DNA from: UBA8516 sp035455245
GTDB lineage: Archaea; Thermoproteota; Nitrososphaeria; Nitrososphaerales; Nitrosopumilaceae
NCBI GenBank assembly: GCA_035455245.1
Contig: DATIFN010000025.1
Span: 1-64,000 of the forward strand
Direction: 5' to 3'
Length of the DNA stretch: 64,000 nt
Shown here one piece after another: positions 42,925-52,415 of this stretch (its first letter is position 1; every line of letters starts with the position of its first letter). The notes under the pieces were generated by a model that was given only the letters and a program-made list of their open reading frames with translations, was not told the origin of the DNA and did not search any database. A program made the position numbers and the translations under genes.

Positions 42925-44188
42925 AATCAAGTTCCATCTTGTTTTTGAGAATGGTTCTATCTACTCCTTTAATCACAAAAGGAGTTATGAAGGCAGTTAT
43001 GATTGAAATAATTCCTATCATCGGGAACAAAAAGGCACTAACCGCTCCCATATCTACTCCAACCTTTACTATTACTATTGAGAATTCTCCTCGGGGAGAA
43101 AGGGCTAGTGAGGAACGAATTGTTTTATTGAATCCCTGCTTAAACAGAAATCCACCAAATAAAGTACCAGCAAATTTTACAAAAATCGATACAGTGATGA
43201 AAACTAACGCGATTAATATGTAATTTTGTAATTGGTTTATGTCCATTAAAGCTCCTACAGAAACAAAGAAGATCGCAACGAACATGTCTTTAATTGGACT
43301 CGCTAGCACTTTTGAGACTTCTGACGATTTTGACTCAGCTACAAGAACGCCTGCCAAGAACGCACCTATTCCAACCGATAAACCAACCAGATTAGAAAAC
43401 AAAGCATATCCAAAACATAACCCAAGTACAGAAATTAACAGAATTTCATGATGTCCAGTATTTGCTACACGATCTATTAGTTTTGGAATAATTTTTGCTC
43501 CTAGAGTCAACGTACCAACTATTAATGCTGCCGCAACCCCACTTATGATTATGATACTTTCGATTGAGACATTGTTTACAAGTGCAATAGATTGTAAAGA
43601 GGCAATTAAAATTACCGCGATAATATCTTCAACAATCAGGATTCCAAGAACAAGCACTGTGGAATCTTTTTTGATTTTTCCCATATCCTCAAGAATTTTT
43701 ATTATTATTGCGGTACTACTGATTGATAGTGCGGCTGCTAAGAATAATGAATCCATGAAGTTGAGGCCAATTGAGATTCCTAAGAAAAAAATAATTCCCA
43801 AGGCCAGAAAAAGCTCTATGGTTGCCATACCGATTGCCACTTTCCCTATAGATTTTATTTTCGCAATAGGAAATTCTATTCCAATTACAAAAAGAAGTAA
43901 GATTATTCCAATATCTGCAAAAACGTTTAGGATTTTAAGATCAGATAAAGCAATTAGGCTTCCTAATCCAGAAGGAGAACCTATTTCACCAGGTAACAAA
44001 GAAGTCCAAAGAGGAGACAGTGGTCCGATTAGCATCCCAGCAAATAAGTATCCAATGATAATAGGTTGACGTATTTTAAAAAATGCTAGCGTGACTACGG
44101 CAGCTAATATCATTATTATTGCAAGATCCCCTATGAAATCTTCTTTTGGAAGTTCATAGGAAGGAATCTGAAGAAAAATCTGCTGCAT
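42911..44188 (-). CDS. Cation:proton antiporter, CPA2 family (KefB/NapA-like)
   Basis: This membrane protein has 425 residues with about 12-13 helices. Its signature includes RQPIIIGYLFAGMLIGP, a long LLFVIGIEF helix, SISSTAIIIKILEDMG and SVGIGAFLAGVLVAESK, followed by FVSVGALMD and SLSPRGEFSIVIVK. All are typical of CPA2 Na+(K+)/H+ antiporters. No C-terminal RCK/TrkA-N domain is present, so gating by nucleotide is unlikely unless a partner is encoded elsewhere. It is coupled to the hypothetical gene downstream. Confidence 0.9.
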   Translation of the reverse strand: MQQIFLQIPSYELPKEDFIGDLAIIMILAAVVTLAFFKIRQPIIIGYLFAGMLIGPLSPLWTSLLPGEIGSPSGLGSLIALSDLKILNVFADIGIILLLFVIGIEFPIAKIKSIGKVAIGMATIELFLALGIIFFLGISIGLNFMDSLFLAAALSISSTAIIIKILEDMGKIKKDSTVLVLGILIVEDIIAVILIASLQSIALVNNVSIESIIIISGVAAALIVGTLTLGAKIIPKLIDRVANTGHHEILLISVLGLCFGYALFSNLVGLSVGIGAFLAGVLVAESKSSEVSKVLASPIKDMFVAIFFVSVGALMDINQLQNYILIALVFITVSIFVKFAGTLFGGFLFKQGFNKTIRSSLALSPRGEFSIVIVKVGVDMGAVSAFLFPMIGIISIITAFITPFVIKGVDRTILKNKMELDYDQR

Positions 44189-44331
44189 ACGATCGAAGGA
44201 ACTCGTTTATTTAAAAATGGTGTGTTACAAAATTAAATTAAGGCTAAACTGACCAAATAATAAAACAGTTGTTTTTTATTTTTTTGACAGTTTTATTTCC
44301 TTTCAGTTATGTTGTCTTGGGATGGGCCGTT

Positions 44332-45939
44332 CTAAATAATATTTACAGTTTTTGCAAGCAACTGAGCCTTTTCATTGTCAGAGTTTATTATTTTGTGGCT
44401 AGTGTATTTAGAGTCAAAATAAATCAAATCCACCATCTTTGATTTGTCCATATTTACTATTGTGGCAGAATTGGAACTTGGAATATTTGTATTCGTAAGA
44501 ATCACAAGTTTGTCTACAAGCGCAGAGGATTTTGAAACGTTTGAAATCTCTTCAAAGTTAGCACTGTGTTTTTGATTCATCACAACAGCTAAGCCTATTT
44601 TAGCACCATAAGTGTCTTGATAAATTATGTCAAGTGGTTGATTTTGTTTTTCTAATTTTCCGATATTTCCCATTTCATATGCAAAATTGACCAGATTCGT
44701 AACCGCTTTCTTCAGTTGAGAACCCACATCTTCATTATTACAATTTCTTCGAATTTTGATAAAATCCGATATTGGTACATCCATTATGCTACCTCGTACC
44801 TTCAATCCTGGATATGCATGTTTTATTGTTTCATCGATGACAAACTCATCGATCTTTCCTAGATCAAGCTCTTGTGATTTTTCCATTGCGTGATATAGTA
44901 TGTTAATGATAGAACGCACGTTTCTAAAATCTGGAAATTCATCATAAAGAATTTTTATTTTTTCTGTAAGGTCTTCTTGTTCTTGTTGTTTGAATTTACC
45001 TTTTTTATCATTATATTTTATATATTCTAAAACGATTTCTGAAAGCTCGTCTAGAGAGTTTGAACCAGCTAGATCAATTTTATAATTTGCTTTTTCTAGT
45101 CTGTCAAAAATGGATGCATTCATAGTTTGAATTTCTGCATAACCAGAGGGTGTTGAAATGAGCAAAACTACAGATGCCGGAATATGTGCATTGATTATAG
45201 CTTTCACAAATTCTATTGATTCATGGTTTCCATCAAATTCATCTATTTCGTACATAACAATTTTACCAAGAAATCTGTGTGTCAATTTTGAGATGGCAGT
45301 CATTCTGCCAAGCAATTCTTCTAAATTCTCTACAGAATCAAAAGAATTTGTTATAATATTTGTAATAATTGTTAATTCATAATGATTAAACCACTGTATT
45401 AGGAATTTTTTTAGATTTTCAATAGATATCGTTTTTTTCCCTGAAATAATATCTTCAACTTCCTGTCGAATTGTAACACCAGAGAGTCTATCTATGAAGG
45501 TATAATCTAATGCCTTTTTTGCGGAATTGTCACCTTGTTCTGCCCTATCCCTGATGTACTCCAAGAGTTTTGTTCTAAGGCGTATGAAAAATTCGTCTTC
45601 AAAACCTTTGATAAGTGCATTATAAAGGCTTGGCATGGTTTTTGGAGAGATTGTGGAAAGATCAATGAAAGTGCAAATAGTATTGTGTCTGCTTTGTAGA
45701 TTTTGTATATGTAAAGCTAGGTGTGTTTTTCCAGAACCTACATCCTGAAGGAGTGTAATGACTCTAAAATCTCCACCATTTGAATCTCTGCCAGATACTT
45801 TCTGTGATAGTTCCTTAATACATTCTAAAATTGTCGATTTTGCTTCTCTGTGTCTTTTTCCTCCAAGTATTCTGGCATCTTTTTCAGTTGGAGTTGGGCT
45901 ACTAGGATATGGATTGTTTTCTAATTCGTATGCGTACAT
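44332..45939 (-). CDS. AAA/P-loop ATPase of unassigned family
   Basis: The 535-residue protein opens with ENNPYPSSPTPTEKD, like Orc/Cdc6-type and other STAND-like ATPases. The P-loop LLQDVGSGKTHLA (65-72) has Gln in place of the first Gly. Walker B is KIVMYEIDEFD (226-236), a sensor-like VVLLISTPSG follows (257-266) and an arginine-finger-like Arg lies in SIFDRLEK (280). Residues 300-400 look like a helical lid; 410-535 form an alpha/beta region (DIIYQDTYGAKIGLAVVMN…VDKLVILTNTNIP) that could be a degenerate nuclease-like or receiver-like fold. Its ATG shares one base with the stop of the winged-helix gene. Similar in spirit to the ATPases of BREX/phage-resistance systems, but no such cluster is present. 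Confidence 0.75.
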   Translation of the reverse strand: MYAYELENNPYPSSPTPTEKDARILGGKRHREAKSTILECIKELSQKVSGRDSNGGDFRVITLLQDVGSGKTHLALHIQNLQSRHNTICTFIDLSTISPKTMPSLYNALIKGFEDEFFIRLRTKLLEYIRDRAEQGDNSAKKALDYTFIDRLSGVTIRQEVEDIISGKKTISIENLKKFLIQWFNHYELTIITNIITNSFDSVENLEELLGRMTAISKLTHRFLGKIVMYEIDEFDGNHESIEFVKAIINAHIPASVVLLISTPSGYAEIQTMNASIFDRLEKANYKIDLAGSNSLDELSEIVLEYIKYNDKKGKFKQQEQEDLTEKIKILYDEFPDFRNVRSIINILYHAMEKSQELDLGKIDEFVIDETIKHAYPGLKVRGSIMDVPISDFIKIRRNCNNEDVGSQLKKAVTNLVNFAYEMGNIGKLEKQNQPLDIIYQDTYGAKIGLAVVMNQKHSANFEEISNVSKSSALVDKLVILTNTNIPSSNSATIVNMDKSKMVDLIYFDSKYTSHKIINSDNEKAQLLAKTVNII

Positions 45940-46502
45940 TAGATATTCCTCACAAAACCATGGACTAATCCCCTCATCATAATTCCCTCTTGGCCTCCTG
46001 AAGATACTTCATAATTTTCCCTGTGTTTCTCTACAAGATCTGAAGCTAGGGTATAGAAATAATCGCTTGAAATATGTTTTGACTCACATATTTTTTTCCT
46101 TATTTGTGAAAAAGGCATCCAACCTATAGATGTAGGTGATTCTGTTAGACATTTATCAAATTCAATTTTAAAATCAATATTAGGATCTATCTGATGTGAT
46201 ACTTGAATTGTATTTTGTACATTATGTATATGATTTGTTTCCTCAGATTTAGTATTGTTTGATTTTGTGGCGATTCTTAATGCTAGTATGAATTTAGGAT
46301 CATTTTGAGATCGCTGTGAGATGTAATTTTCTTTAGTCCAAACAAAATATGCGTTACCTTTTTTTTCAACAATGATTTCTTGTTTTTCAATTAGCCCTTT
46401 GAGTATTTTTTCACAGTTTTTACCAAAGGTTTTTTTTAGTTCTATCCTTTTTGTTCCGATTAAACCAGAGGAAGAAATCTTCTTGAGAATCTCGCTTTCC
46501 AT
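45939..46502 (-). CDS. Winged-helix protein coupled to the AAA ATPase
   Basis: The 187-residue protein starts at ATG 46502. Residues 1-55 form a winged-helix DNA-binding domain (SSSGLIGTKRIELKKTFG…ILKGLIEKQEIIVEKKGNAYFVW). Residues 60-115 are a polar linker, and 115-187 are a second helical/wing domain (SPTSIGWMPFSQIRKKI…YFYTLASDLVEKHRENYEV). The stop TAA and ATPase start ATG overlap as TAATG, so they are made together. Likely a DNA-binding partner or repressor for the ATPase. Confidence 0.7.
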   Translation of the reverse strand: MESEILKKISSSGLIGTKRIELKKTFGKNCEKILKGLIEKQEIIVEKKGNAYFVWTKENYISQRSQNDPKFILALRIATKSNNTKSEETNHIHNVQNTIQVSHQIDPNIDFKIEFDKCLTESPTSIGWMPFSQIRKKICESKHISSDYFYTLASDLVEKHRENYEVSSGGQEGIMMRGLVHGFVRNI

Positions 46503-46746
46503 TGCGTCTCATTTCTTGAATTTTATTTAAGTCCATGTGTAGTCTGCCGCAACAATTTAGTGAAAAATTCTTACCTCTACCAGAGCTTTACGCATAAATA
46601 CTGACATTTCTGCTTGATTCATGGGATGATGATAGAGTTAACTGATTTAGTGATGAGAGAAACTCTGGGGTATCTGACCAAGAAGTTGATTGAAGGTCAT
46701 TGCAGAGTTACCTGATTATTAATAGTACCGTATTGTACCGTATTTC
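46503..46746. other. Intergenic region with 10-bp tandem repeat
   Basis: No gene of normal size. A 28-codon frame from 46626 (MMIELTDLVMRE…) is too weak to call. GTACCGTATT occurs twice in direct tandem at 46725-46734 and 46735-46744, immediately before the start of the 35-residue miniprotein gene. Such a repeat may be an operator for a local DNA-binding protein. Confidence 0.4.
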
Positions 46747-46854
46747 ATGCTTACATGCGAATTCTGCCCAAAGCAATTCATCGAGACTGAAAATGGTCTA
46801 GTCCAAAAAACTTTCCACGAAGTCCTTCATGATCCAGAACTAGTTAACAACTGA
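46747..46854 (+). CDS. 35-residue C2H2 zinc-finger-like miniprotein
   Basis: From ATG 46747 to TGA 46852-46854 the frame reads MLTCEFCPKQF…FHEVLH…LVNN. Cys4, Cys7, His24 and His29 give C-x2-C-x16-H-x4-H, slightly longer than classical C2H2 spacing. The C-E-F-C and HEVLH elements look selected. It sits immediately after a 10-bp tandem repeat. Conservation in relatives would decide it. Confidence 0.5.
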   Translation: MLTCEFCPKQFIETENGLVQKTFHEVLHDPELVNN

Positions 46855-46925
46855 TTCTGGATAATTTTTTCTAAAAACTGATTTAATACGAACTTTTTTA
46901 TCAGTTAGCTTTGCACTAATGTAAA

Positions 46926-48254
46926 ATGACAAAACGTGATCGTGACAATTCAGTAAAGGCAAAAAGAGATTCAGGTTCAGACGTTTTGAAAAAAATGAAT
47001 TCAATTTCTGATGCAACAAAGGTTCTATCCAATGAAATTAAATCCATGTCAAAGATTTTTGCAGAAAATCAAAAGATCCTCATTTCACTAAAAAACATGG
47101 TAGATGCTGTTGGATCAGCATTAGAACAGATTCAACGAAATGCAAGACAGATAAACATTATTGAGGAAGACACACAAAAACTATTTTCTGGCCTTAGTCA
47201 AGTGAAGGCTCATTCGAATTTAATCGCAAAGGTAAATGAACAAACAGGTCGTCTTCAAGAACAAGTAAATAAAATCCGTGAAAAACAAGAATCAATTCCT
47301 GATGTGAATAAAGTAATGCAAAGTGTAGCTGACAGTCTTGATTCAATTAGAAACAATACAAAGATGATAATGCACGTATCTGACAAGACTGAAAAAATTC
47401 AAGATGAAGTAAAAAAAGTATCTATTAAGACAGAATCCTTGCAAAGTTTTAGTGGGTTTGAAGAGATAAAAAAGAAAATAGATGAAGTTTCTACAAAAGC
47501 TGAAAAGATTTTCAATTTAGAAGAGAGCCTAATGAATCTAAAACAGGAAATTGGGAATGTAACATCAAAAACAAATTCTCTAGTAAACATGAGTTCTGAC
47601 ATCAGAGATGTAGGAATTGAACTTGGTTCTCTTGTAAGAAAAACTGACTCCCTTGGAACTTTTGCAGCAGATATTAGAAATGTTAGTACTGAATTTGCCA
47701 ATTTTAAGGAGAATGTCATGGGAAAGACAAAACAAATTGATGAGAAAATATCTGATTTGACTGAATTATTAAATAGAAATGCATCAGCCACATCGGAATT
47801 CCATAAAAAAGCACACGAAATTCACCAGGAACTACAGGAGCTAAGAACTGTCACGCATAAAACGGCCCAAAATACATCAAGGGAGGTTATTGGACTATTG
47901 CGGTTGTCAGAGTTTCAATCAAATGTTCGTATGCATTCAGAATCAAAGTATGGTACTTTGGATGATCTTGAAAAGATGATATCACAAACAGTGGACATGG
48001 TAAATCTGTTTGGTAGGCTTTCAATAGAAGCTGAGAAAAAAATACCACTTCCTCAGGATGTAAAACAATGGAGTTTAAGCAAAATTTTAGATTGTGCTGA
48101 TCGATGGGAGATAAGATTTACCGATGTCTTTAGACTTCTCATCACTCAGCTTGGGCGTGAGATTGTGAAAGAATCTCTCAGAATAGAACAAGTAAGAGAT
48201 CTTTTTGGAATTCGTGCAGTTGATGAAGTAAGACAGGAATTTGGGATATCCTAA
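46926..48254 (+). CDS. Long coiled-coil protein
   Basis: The 442-residue soluble protein has no signal or membrane segment. Residues 20-320 are a long coiled coil with quasi-repeats of about 30-40 residues, each containing phrases like KTESL, KTNSL, KTDSLGTF and SVADSLDSIRNNTK. The end is a globular helical domain (GTLDDLEKMISQTVDMVNLFGRLSIEAEKKIPLP…WSLSKILDCADRWEIRF…QVRDLFGIRAVDEVRQEF). Coiled-coil layout recalls chemotaxis-receptor cytoplasmic domains or SMC-associated proteins, but no methylation or signalling motif is seen. It is divergent from the ATPase/winged-helix pair. Its end overlaps the glycosyltransferase gene by four bases. Confidence 0.7.
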   Translation: MTKRDRDNSVKAKRDSGSDVLKKMNSISDATKVLSNEIKSMSKIFAENQKILISLKNMVDAVGSALEQIQRNARQINIIEEDTQKLFSGLSQVKAHSNLIAKVNEQTGRLQEQVNKIREKQESIPDVNKVMQSVADSLDSIRNNTKMIMHVSDKTEKIQDEVKKVSIKTESLQSFSGFEEIKKKIDEVSTKAEKIFNLEESLMNLKQEIGNVTSKTNSLVNMSSDIRDVGIELGSLVRKTDSLGTFAADIRNVSTEFANFKENVMGKTKQIDEKISDLTELLNRNASATSEFHKKAHEIHQELQELRTVTHKTAQNTSREVIGLLRLSEFQSNVRMHSESKYGTLDDLEKMISQTVDMVNLFGRLSIEAEKKIPLPQDVKQWSLSKILDCADRWEIRFTDVFRLLITQLGREIVKESLRIEQVRDLFGIRAVDEVRQEFGIS

Positions 48255-50269
48255 ATTTCATCAGAAAGTTCGTATGATTTTAGGCGGGCCTTTTTTCGTT
48301 TTAGCATAGCAAAGATTCCCATGATTATTGCTATCCACAGAGAACTGAAAACAATGTTTGAAAAACTAACGTACATGTATGGAGTCGCATCTAAAAGATG
48401 AACCCTTAATTCCTTTGCTCTATCATGGATGTCTATCATTCCTGTATGAAACGAGGAACTGTCCTGAGGAACTGTCGAGATCTTTTCGACGCTGGTAATC
48501 ATGTTATCAAGGTCTTTTTGAATTAGACCAAAATCGGTTGTTTCTGTTGGAAATATCCAAACAGGGTTACCCTCTTGTGGAAGGAGATTTTTGATACTGT
48601 TAAGGTATTCGATTATTACCTGAGAGTCTGTAGTAGTCTGAATTCTGTCTAAAAGACCTCGTGATTGATCTAGTGGATAAACATCATTCTGATATCCATA
48701 ATATGCCATGAAAGCCCCAAACGAAATGAAGCCGATTATCCCCACCATTGCAAGTTTGTAGTACACGTTTGCCATCTTCTCTGCCCTTGTTTTGCTGTGT
48801 AACGACTGAGTTCTGTTCTTTTTAAATGTTGTATGAGATATGCTAAGATAAGAGATGTAAAAAAAGCCCAATGTCTGAAGCCCAATTAAAGGCGCAAAAA
48901 TAGGATTTCCTGAGAAAATTGCAATGAAAATTGCCAATACTCCATAAACACCAAAAAAGATCTCAAGAAGTGTAGTTTTTGTGAATGGAAGATTATATGC
49001 TTTATCTCTCCAATCATCAGTATTGTTTACAATTCCATATTTAGGAGTTCTAAGAAATTCATTTTTCTGTCCAAGAAGTGCATCAAAGACTGCAACAGTA
49101 TTGTTTACTGACATACCTGCAGAATAGAATATCAAATAAAGATACGCCAGTGTTTTTGACTTCCAGCTTTGAATCCATAAGTTCCGTATTATCATGATGT
49201 ATACAACTGGTCCCATTGCGAGGTAGGCTACTATTGTTAACAATGGCAATATACTAACTGCATATAGATTGAATTTTGCAGCCAACAAAATTGGGAGTAT
49301 TAAGAATTGAATCAACATAAGGGGATGTACTATATGCCTGGTAAGTTGGACAAAAGCCTGAATCTTTGTGTCAAATGGAATTTTTTTTATTGCTACGTCG
49401 CCCAGTAATTTAATCGCACATTGTATCGAACCCTTCGCCCACCTAAATTGCTGCCTTTTTGCTGCGTTCATTTGTACAGGAAGCTCTGCATCAACAACAA
49501 TATCTGGCAAGAAAAGACATTTCCAGCCTTTCATTTGAGCTCTATAGGATAAGTCTAAATCTTCAACAAGTGTTCCAGTGTGCCAACCACCTGCATCTTC
49601 GATGCATTCTTTTCTCCAGATTCCAGCAGTTCCATTAAAACTCATATAGAGATGTGAATTGCTTTTTGCTTTTTGTTCTATAAGAAAGTGAAGATCAAGA
49701 CTAAGTGCTTGTGCTTGCGTCAGTGCAGAATATTTTTCATTCACGTGACCCCATTTACATTGTATTAGTCCTATCTCAGGTTTTGAAAAATACGGAATCG
49801 CTTTTTCTAGAAACCAATGAGGTGGAATAAAATCAGCGTCAAATATAGCAACAAAATTTCCTTTTACAAATTTCATTGCGTTACGGAGAGCTCCAGCTTT
49901 GTACCCTTTCCTATTTTCCCTTGTAATATGAGTAATATCGAATCCTTTCTTTTGATAATCGTTTACAAGATCTTCTAAAATGTTGTACGTGTCATCGTCT
50001 GAATCATCTAAAACTTGGATGCACATTTTTTCTTTTGGGTAATTCATGGAACAAACTGCATTAACTAGTCTTGCCGCAACGTATTTTTCATTATAAATTG
50101 GGAGCTGAATTGTGACAATTGGGGTTCCAAGCAATTCGGTCTTTACGTACTTTCTTCGCTGTTTTGAAAGTAACACAAGATAGTAAAAATTGAAAGTGTA
50201 AAGTGTGACAAGAACTGCTATTGTTATGAATACATTAAAGAGGAATTGTGTTAGGGTGTTTACTGGCAT
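48251..50269 (-). CDS. Membrane glycosyltransferase family 2 (cellulose-synthase-like)
   Basis: The 672-residue processive-type glycosyltransferase starts at ATG 50269. After one N-terminal helix comes the GT-A domain with TIQLPIYNEKYV, VLDDSDDDT, DADFIPPHWF (D-x-D), EDLDLSYRAQ and QFRWAKGS (QxxRW). The rest has at least five more helices, plus an outer loop at the C-terminus (PQEGNPVWIFPTE) before the last helix. All catalytic residues are intact. It probably polymerises or transfers a surface sugar. No glycan operon surrounds it. Confidence 0.9.
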   Translation of the reverse strand: MPVNTLTQFLFNVFITIAVLVTLYTFNFYYLVLLSKQRRKYVKTELLGTPIVTIQLPIYNEKYVAARLVNAVCSMNYPKEKMCIQVLDDSDDDTYNILEDLVNDYQKKGFDITHITRENRKGYKAGALRNAMKFVKGNFVAIFDADFIPPHWFLEKAIPYFSKPEIGLIQCKWGHVNEKYSALTQAQALSLDLHFLIEQKAKSNSHLYMSFNGTAGIWRKECIEDAGGWHTGTLVEDLDLSYRAQMKGWKCLFLPDIVVDAELPVQMNAAKRQQFRWAKGSIQCAIKLLGDVAIKKIPFDTKIQAFVQLTRHIVHPLMLIQFLILPILLAAKFNLYAVSILPLLTIVAYLAMGPVVYIMIIRNLWIQSWKSKTLAYLYLIFYSAGMSVNNTVAVFDALLGQKNEFLRTPKYGIVNNTDDWRDKAYNLPFTKTTLLEIFFGVYGVLAIFIAIFSGNPIFAPLIGLQTLGFFYISYLSISHTTFKKNRTQSLHSKTRAEKMANVYYKLAMVGIIGFISFGAFMAYYGYQNDVYPLDQSRGLLDRIQTTTDSQVIIEYLNSIKNLLPQEGNPVWIFPTETTDFGLIQKDLDNMITSVEKISTVPQDSSSFHTGMIDIHDRAKELRVHLLDATPYMYVSFSNIVFSSLWIAIIMGIFAMLKRKKARLKSYELSDEI

Positions 50270-50358
50270 ACCCTACCATATATGATTGAAAATATGTATT
50301 TATAGGTGTTCGAAAGGCTGTGAGTGATATTTTCATTTAGGTTTGTTTAATGATTTTC

Positions 50359-50676
50359 CTAATAATCGGGACAGGTTTCTTCTCTTAATTTTTTGTACTT
50401 TATTTCCAAAGATTCTGCATATTCAAGTACTTTTTTAAAATCAAAATCTTTTTTTGGGAAGTACCATCTTATGCCTACCCTATGACCGATTCCATCCATG
50501 TCATATATCATACCTTTCTCGGCCTCAACCTCATAGTTTTCATCCAACGAACGCTCTCTAACAATAAGACCGCGTTTTGTCTTATCTTCCATCACTAGAA
50601 AGACAGGACTGTCTCTTATGAAATAGAATATCCCCTGTTTCAATAAAGGTAGTTCTTGAGTCAAGTTATTTTTCAA
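50359..50676 (-). CDS. Hypothetical protein coupled to rhodanese
   Basis: The 105-residue protein starts at TTG 50676 and overlaps the rhodanese gene by 11 bases. It has a beta-rich first part (GIFYFIRDSPVFLVMEDKTKRGLIVRER), then a short GIGHRVGIRWYF, and a helical end (FDFKKVLEYAESLEIKYKKLREE). One Cys (ETCPDY) at the end. Position suggests a sulfur-handling or regulatory partner of the rhodanese, but no motif confirms this. Confidence 0.6.
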   Translation of the reverse strand: MKNNLTQELPLLKQGIFYFIRDSPVFLVMEDKTKRGLIVRERSLDENYEVEAEKGMIYDMDGIGHRVGIRWYFPKKDFDFKKVLEYAESLEIKYKKLREETCPDY

Positions 50677-51511
50677 CAGGGTTGCCTATCATGTTACCCC
50701 ATTCTGTCCATGAACCATCATAGTTTCTGACTTGTGGATATCCTAATAGATATTTCAGAACAAACCATGTGTGTGAAGATCTTTCACCGATTCTACAATA
50801 ACATATGACATCTTTATCAGGAGTTATTTCTTTTGTTTCGTAAATCTGTTTTAACTCATTTACAGATTTGAAAGTTCCATCTACATCGTTTACTGCTGTT
50901 GCCCAGGGAATGTTCTTTGCATGTGGTATGTGACCTCCCCTTTGAGCATGCTCCATTGGATATTCGGGAGGAGCTGTTATTTCTCCAGAATACTCTTTTG
51001 CTGATCTCACATCCACCAAAACACTATCTTGTTTATCGAGAGCTCTCCTTACGTCGAATAGATAGGCACGCAGTCCCTCATCTGGAGGTTGTGCAATATA
51101 ATTTGTTTTTGTAATTTGTGGTTCATCTTTAGTGTACTGTTTTTTTTCCATTTCCCATTTTTTTCTTCCACCATTCATTATTTTCACATTTTTGTGTCCG
51201 TAATATTTGAAAACCCAGAAGACAAATGCTGCAAACCAATTGTTAAAATCACCATACAAAACAACTTCATTCTCAGGCAGAATTCCGCACCTTGACATCA
51301 ATTCTTCAAACTGTTTTTTATTGACTATATCACGAGTGATTGGATCATTAATATCTCGTTTCCACCAAATTAAACTAGCTTTTGGTATATGTCCTTGTCT
51401 GTATGCATTCTCAGGATCATAGTCAACTTCAACCACTTTCACCAGATTGTTTGAGATGTTTTTTGAAACTGATTCTGTATCCGTTAAGACAGATGGATTT
51501 GCGTAACTCAT
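50666..51511 (-). CDS. Thiosulfate/3-mercaptopyruvate sulfurtransferase (tandem rhodanese)
   Basis: The 281-residue protein has two rhodanese domains. The first (to about residue 130) has EVDYDPENAYRQGHIPKA but its active loop reads LYGDFNNW, without Cys, so it is inactive. The second has DVRSAKEYSGE and the active loop ICYCRIGERSSHTWF, with the catalytic Cys and the R-x-G-E-R-S element of thiosulfate sulfurtransferases. ATG 51511. The downstream neighbour overlaps it by 11 bases. Confidence 0.92.
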   Translation of the reverse strand: MSYANPSVLTDTESVSKNISNNLVKVVEVDYDPENAYRQGHIPKASLIWWKRDINDPITRDIVNKKQFEELMSRCGILPENEVVLYGDFNNWFAAFVFWVFKYYGHKNVKIMNGGRKKWEMEKKQYTKDEPQITKTNYIAQPPDEGLRAYLFDVRRALDKQDSVLVDVRSAKEYSGEITAPPEYPMEHAQRGGHIPHAKNIPWATAVNDVDGTFKSVNELKQIYETKEITPDKDVICYCRIGERSSHTWFVLKYLLGYPQVRNYDGSWTEWGNMIGNPVEK

Positions 51512-51599
51512 CGTTATCAGAATATTAACTGCAGATGGGGATTTATATCTTAATCTTCATGAGATGATTTTTAAGTGAAATTACAATACCACTTTTCGA

Positions 51600-52415
51600 T
51601 TGAATCTTAACAAAGTTGCAGTAATAAGCAAGGTGGGTTCTAAAGAATCAGAAGATGCAGCTAGGAAAATAACAAAAAAATTACTGGCAAAAAAATCACA
51701 GGTTTTTACAATATCACCAGTAGAAGTAGAAGGTGCAAAAAAAGTAGACACATTAGAGGAATTAAAGGCTACAAAACTTGACCTTACCATAACTTTAGGA
51801 GGAGACGGGACAACACTTCGTACATTCAGATATTTGGAAAATGAGGTTCCACTTTTAGCAATTAATGTTGGTGGAAATCGTGGTATTCTTTCAGAAATAA
51901 CCTTGGATCAGATAGATACAGCTCTAGGGCAGATACTTTCAGATAACATATTTCTTGATAAGAGAATAAGAGTAGTTGCTTCATGCAGAGGACAGGAATA
52001 TCCTCCTGCGTTAAATGAAATTTATTTAAACAGACAGAATCTCACAAAGACATCTCTCTTTGAGATTCGATTTCAAAACGATACCGTTACTCAAAGGATG
52101 GATGGAGTCATAGTGTCTACTCCAAGTGGTTCTACAGGTCATTCTTATTCACTTGGTGGTCCAATCTTGCATGAAAGTCTTGATGTTCTAATAATTACAC
52201 CTGTAGCCCCAGTAAACAGGTTACCTTCATTGGTTGTACCTGATGAAAAAATCGAAATAGTCAATTCTCATGATTCCAATATAATCATGGATGCACAGGT
52301 AGTAAAGCCTGCAAGATATGATGATGTGATTACAATTCGAAAATACAAGAAACATGCAGTATTTGTAAGACTAAAAAAGCGTGGTTTAAGACAGATGAGT
52401 AAACTTGGTTTTTAG
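51600..52415 (+). CDS. nadK: NAD kinase
   Basis: NAD kinase phosphorylates NAD to NADP. The 271-residue sequence has TITLGGDGTTLRTFRYL (GGDG motif), NVGGNRGILSEIT, LNEIYLNRQN, and VSTPSGSTGHSYSLGGPILH, all catalytic or substrate-binding. Start codon TTG at 51600. Eleven bases overlap with nob1, making a two-gene operon. Confidence 0.94.
   Translation: MNLNKVAVISKVGSKESEDAARKITKKLLAKKSQVFTISPVEVEGAKKVDTLEELKATKLDLTITLGGDGTTLRTFRYLENEVPLLAINVGGNRGILSEITLDQIDTALGQILSDNIFLDKRIRVVASCRGQEYPPALNEIYLNRQNLTKTSLFEIRFQNDTVTQRMDGVIVSTPSGSTGHSYSLGGPILHESLDVLIITPVAPVNRLPSLVVPDEKIEIVNSHDSNIIMDAQVVKPARYDDVITIRKYKKHAVFVRLKKRGLRQMSKLGF

Noticed and set aside
44332..46502. BREX-type defence cluster
   Set aside because: Only an ATPase and winged-helix protein are present; PglZ, methylase and BrxL genes are absent.
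46626..46715. 28-codon frame (MMIELTDLVMRE…)
   Set aside because: Too short, without motif or promoter evidence.
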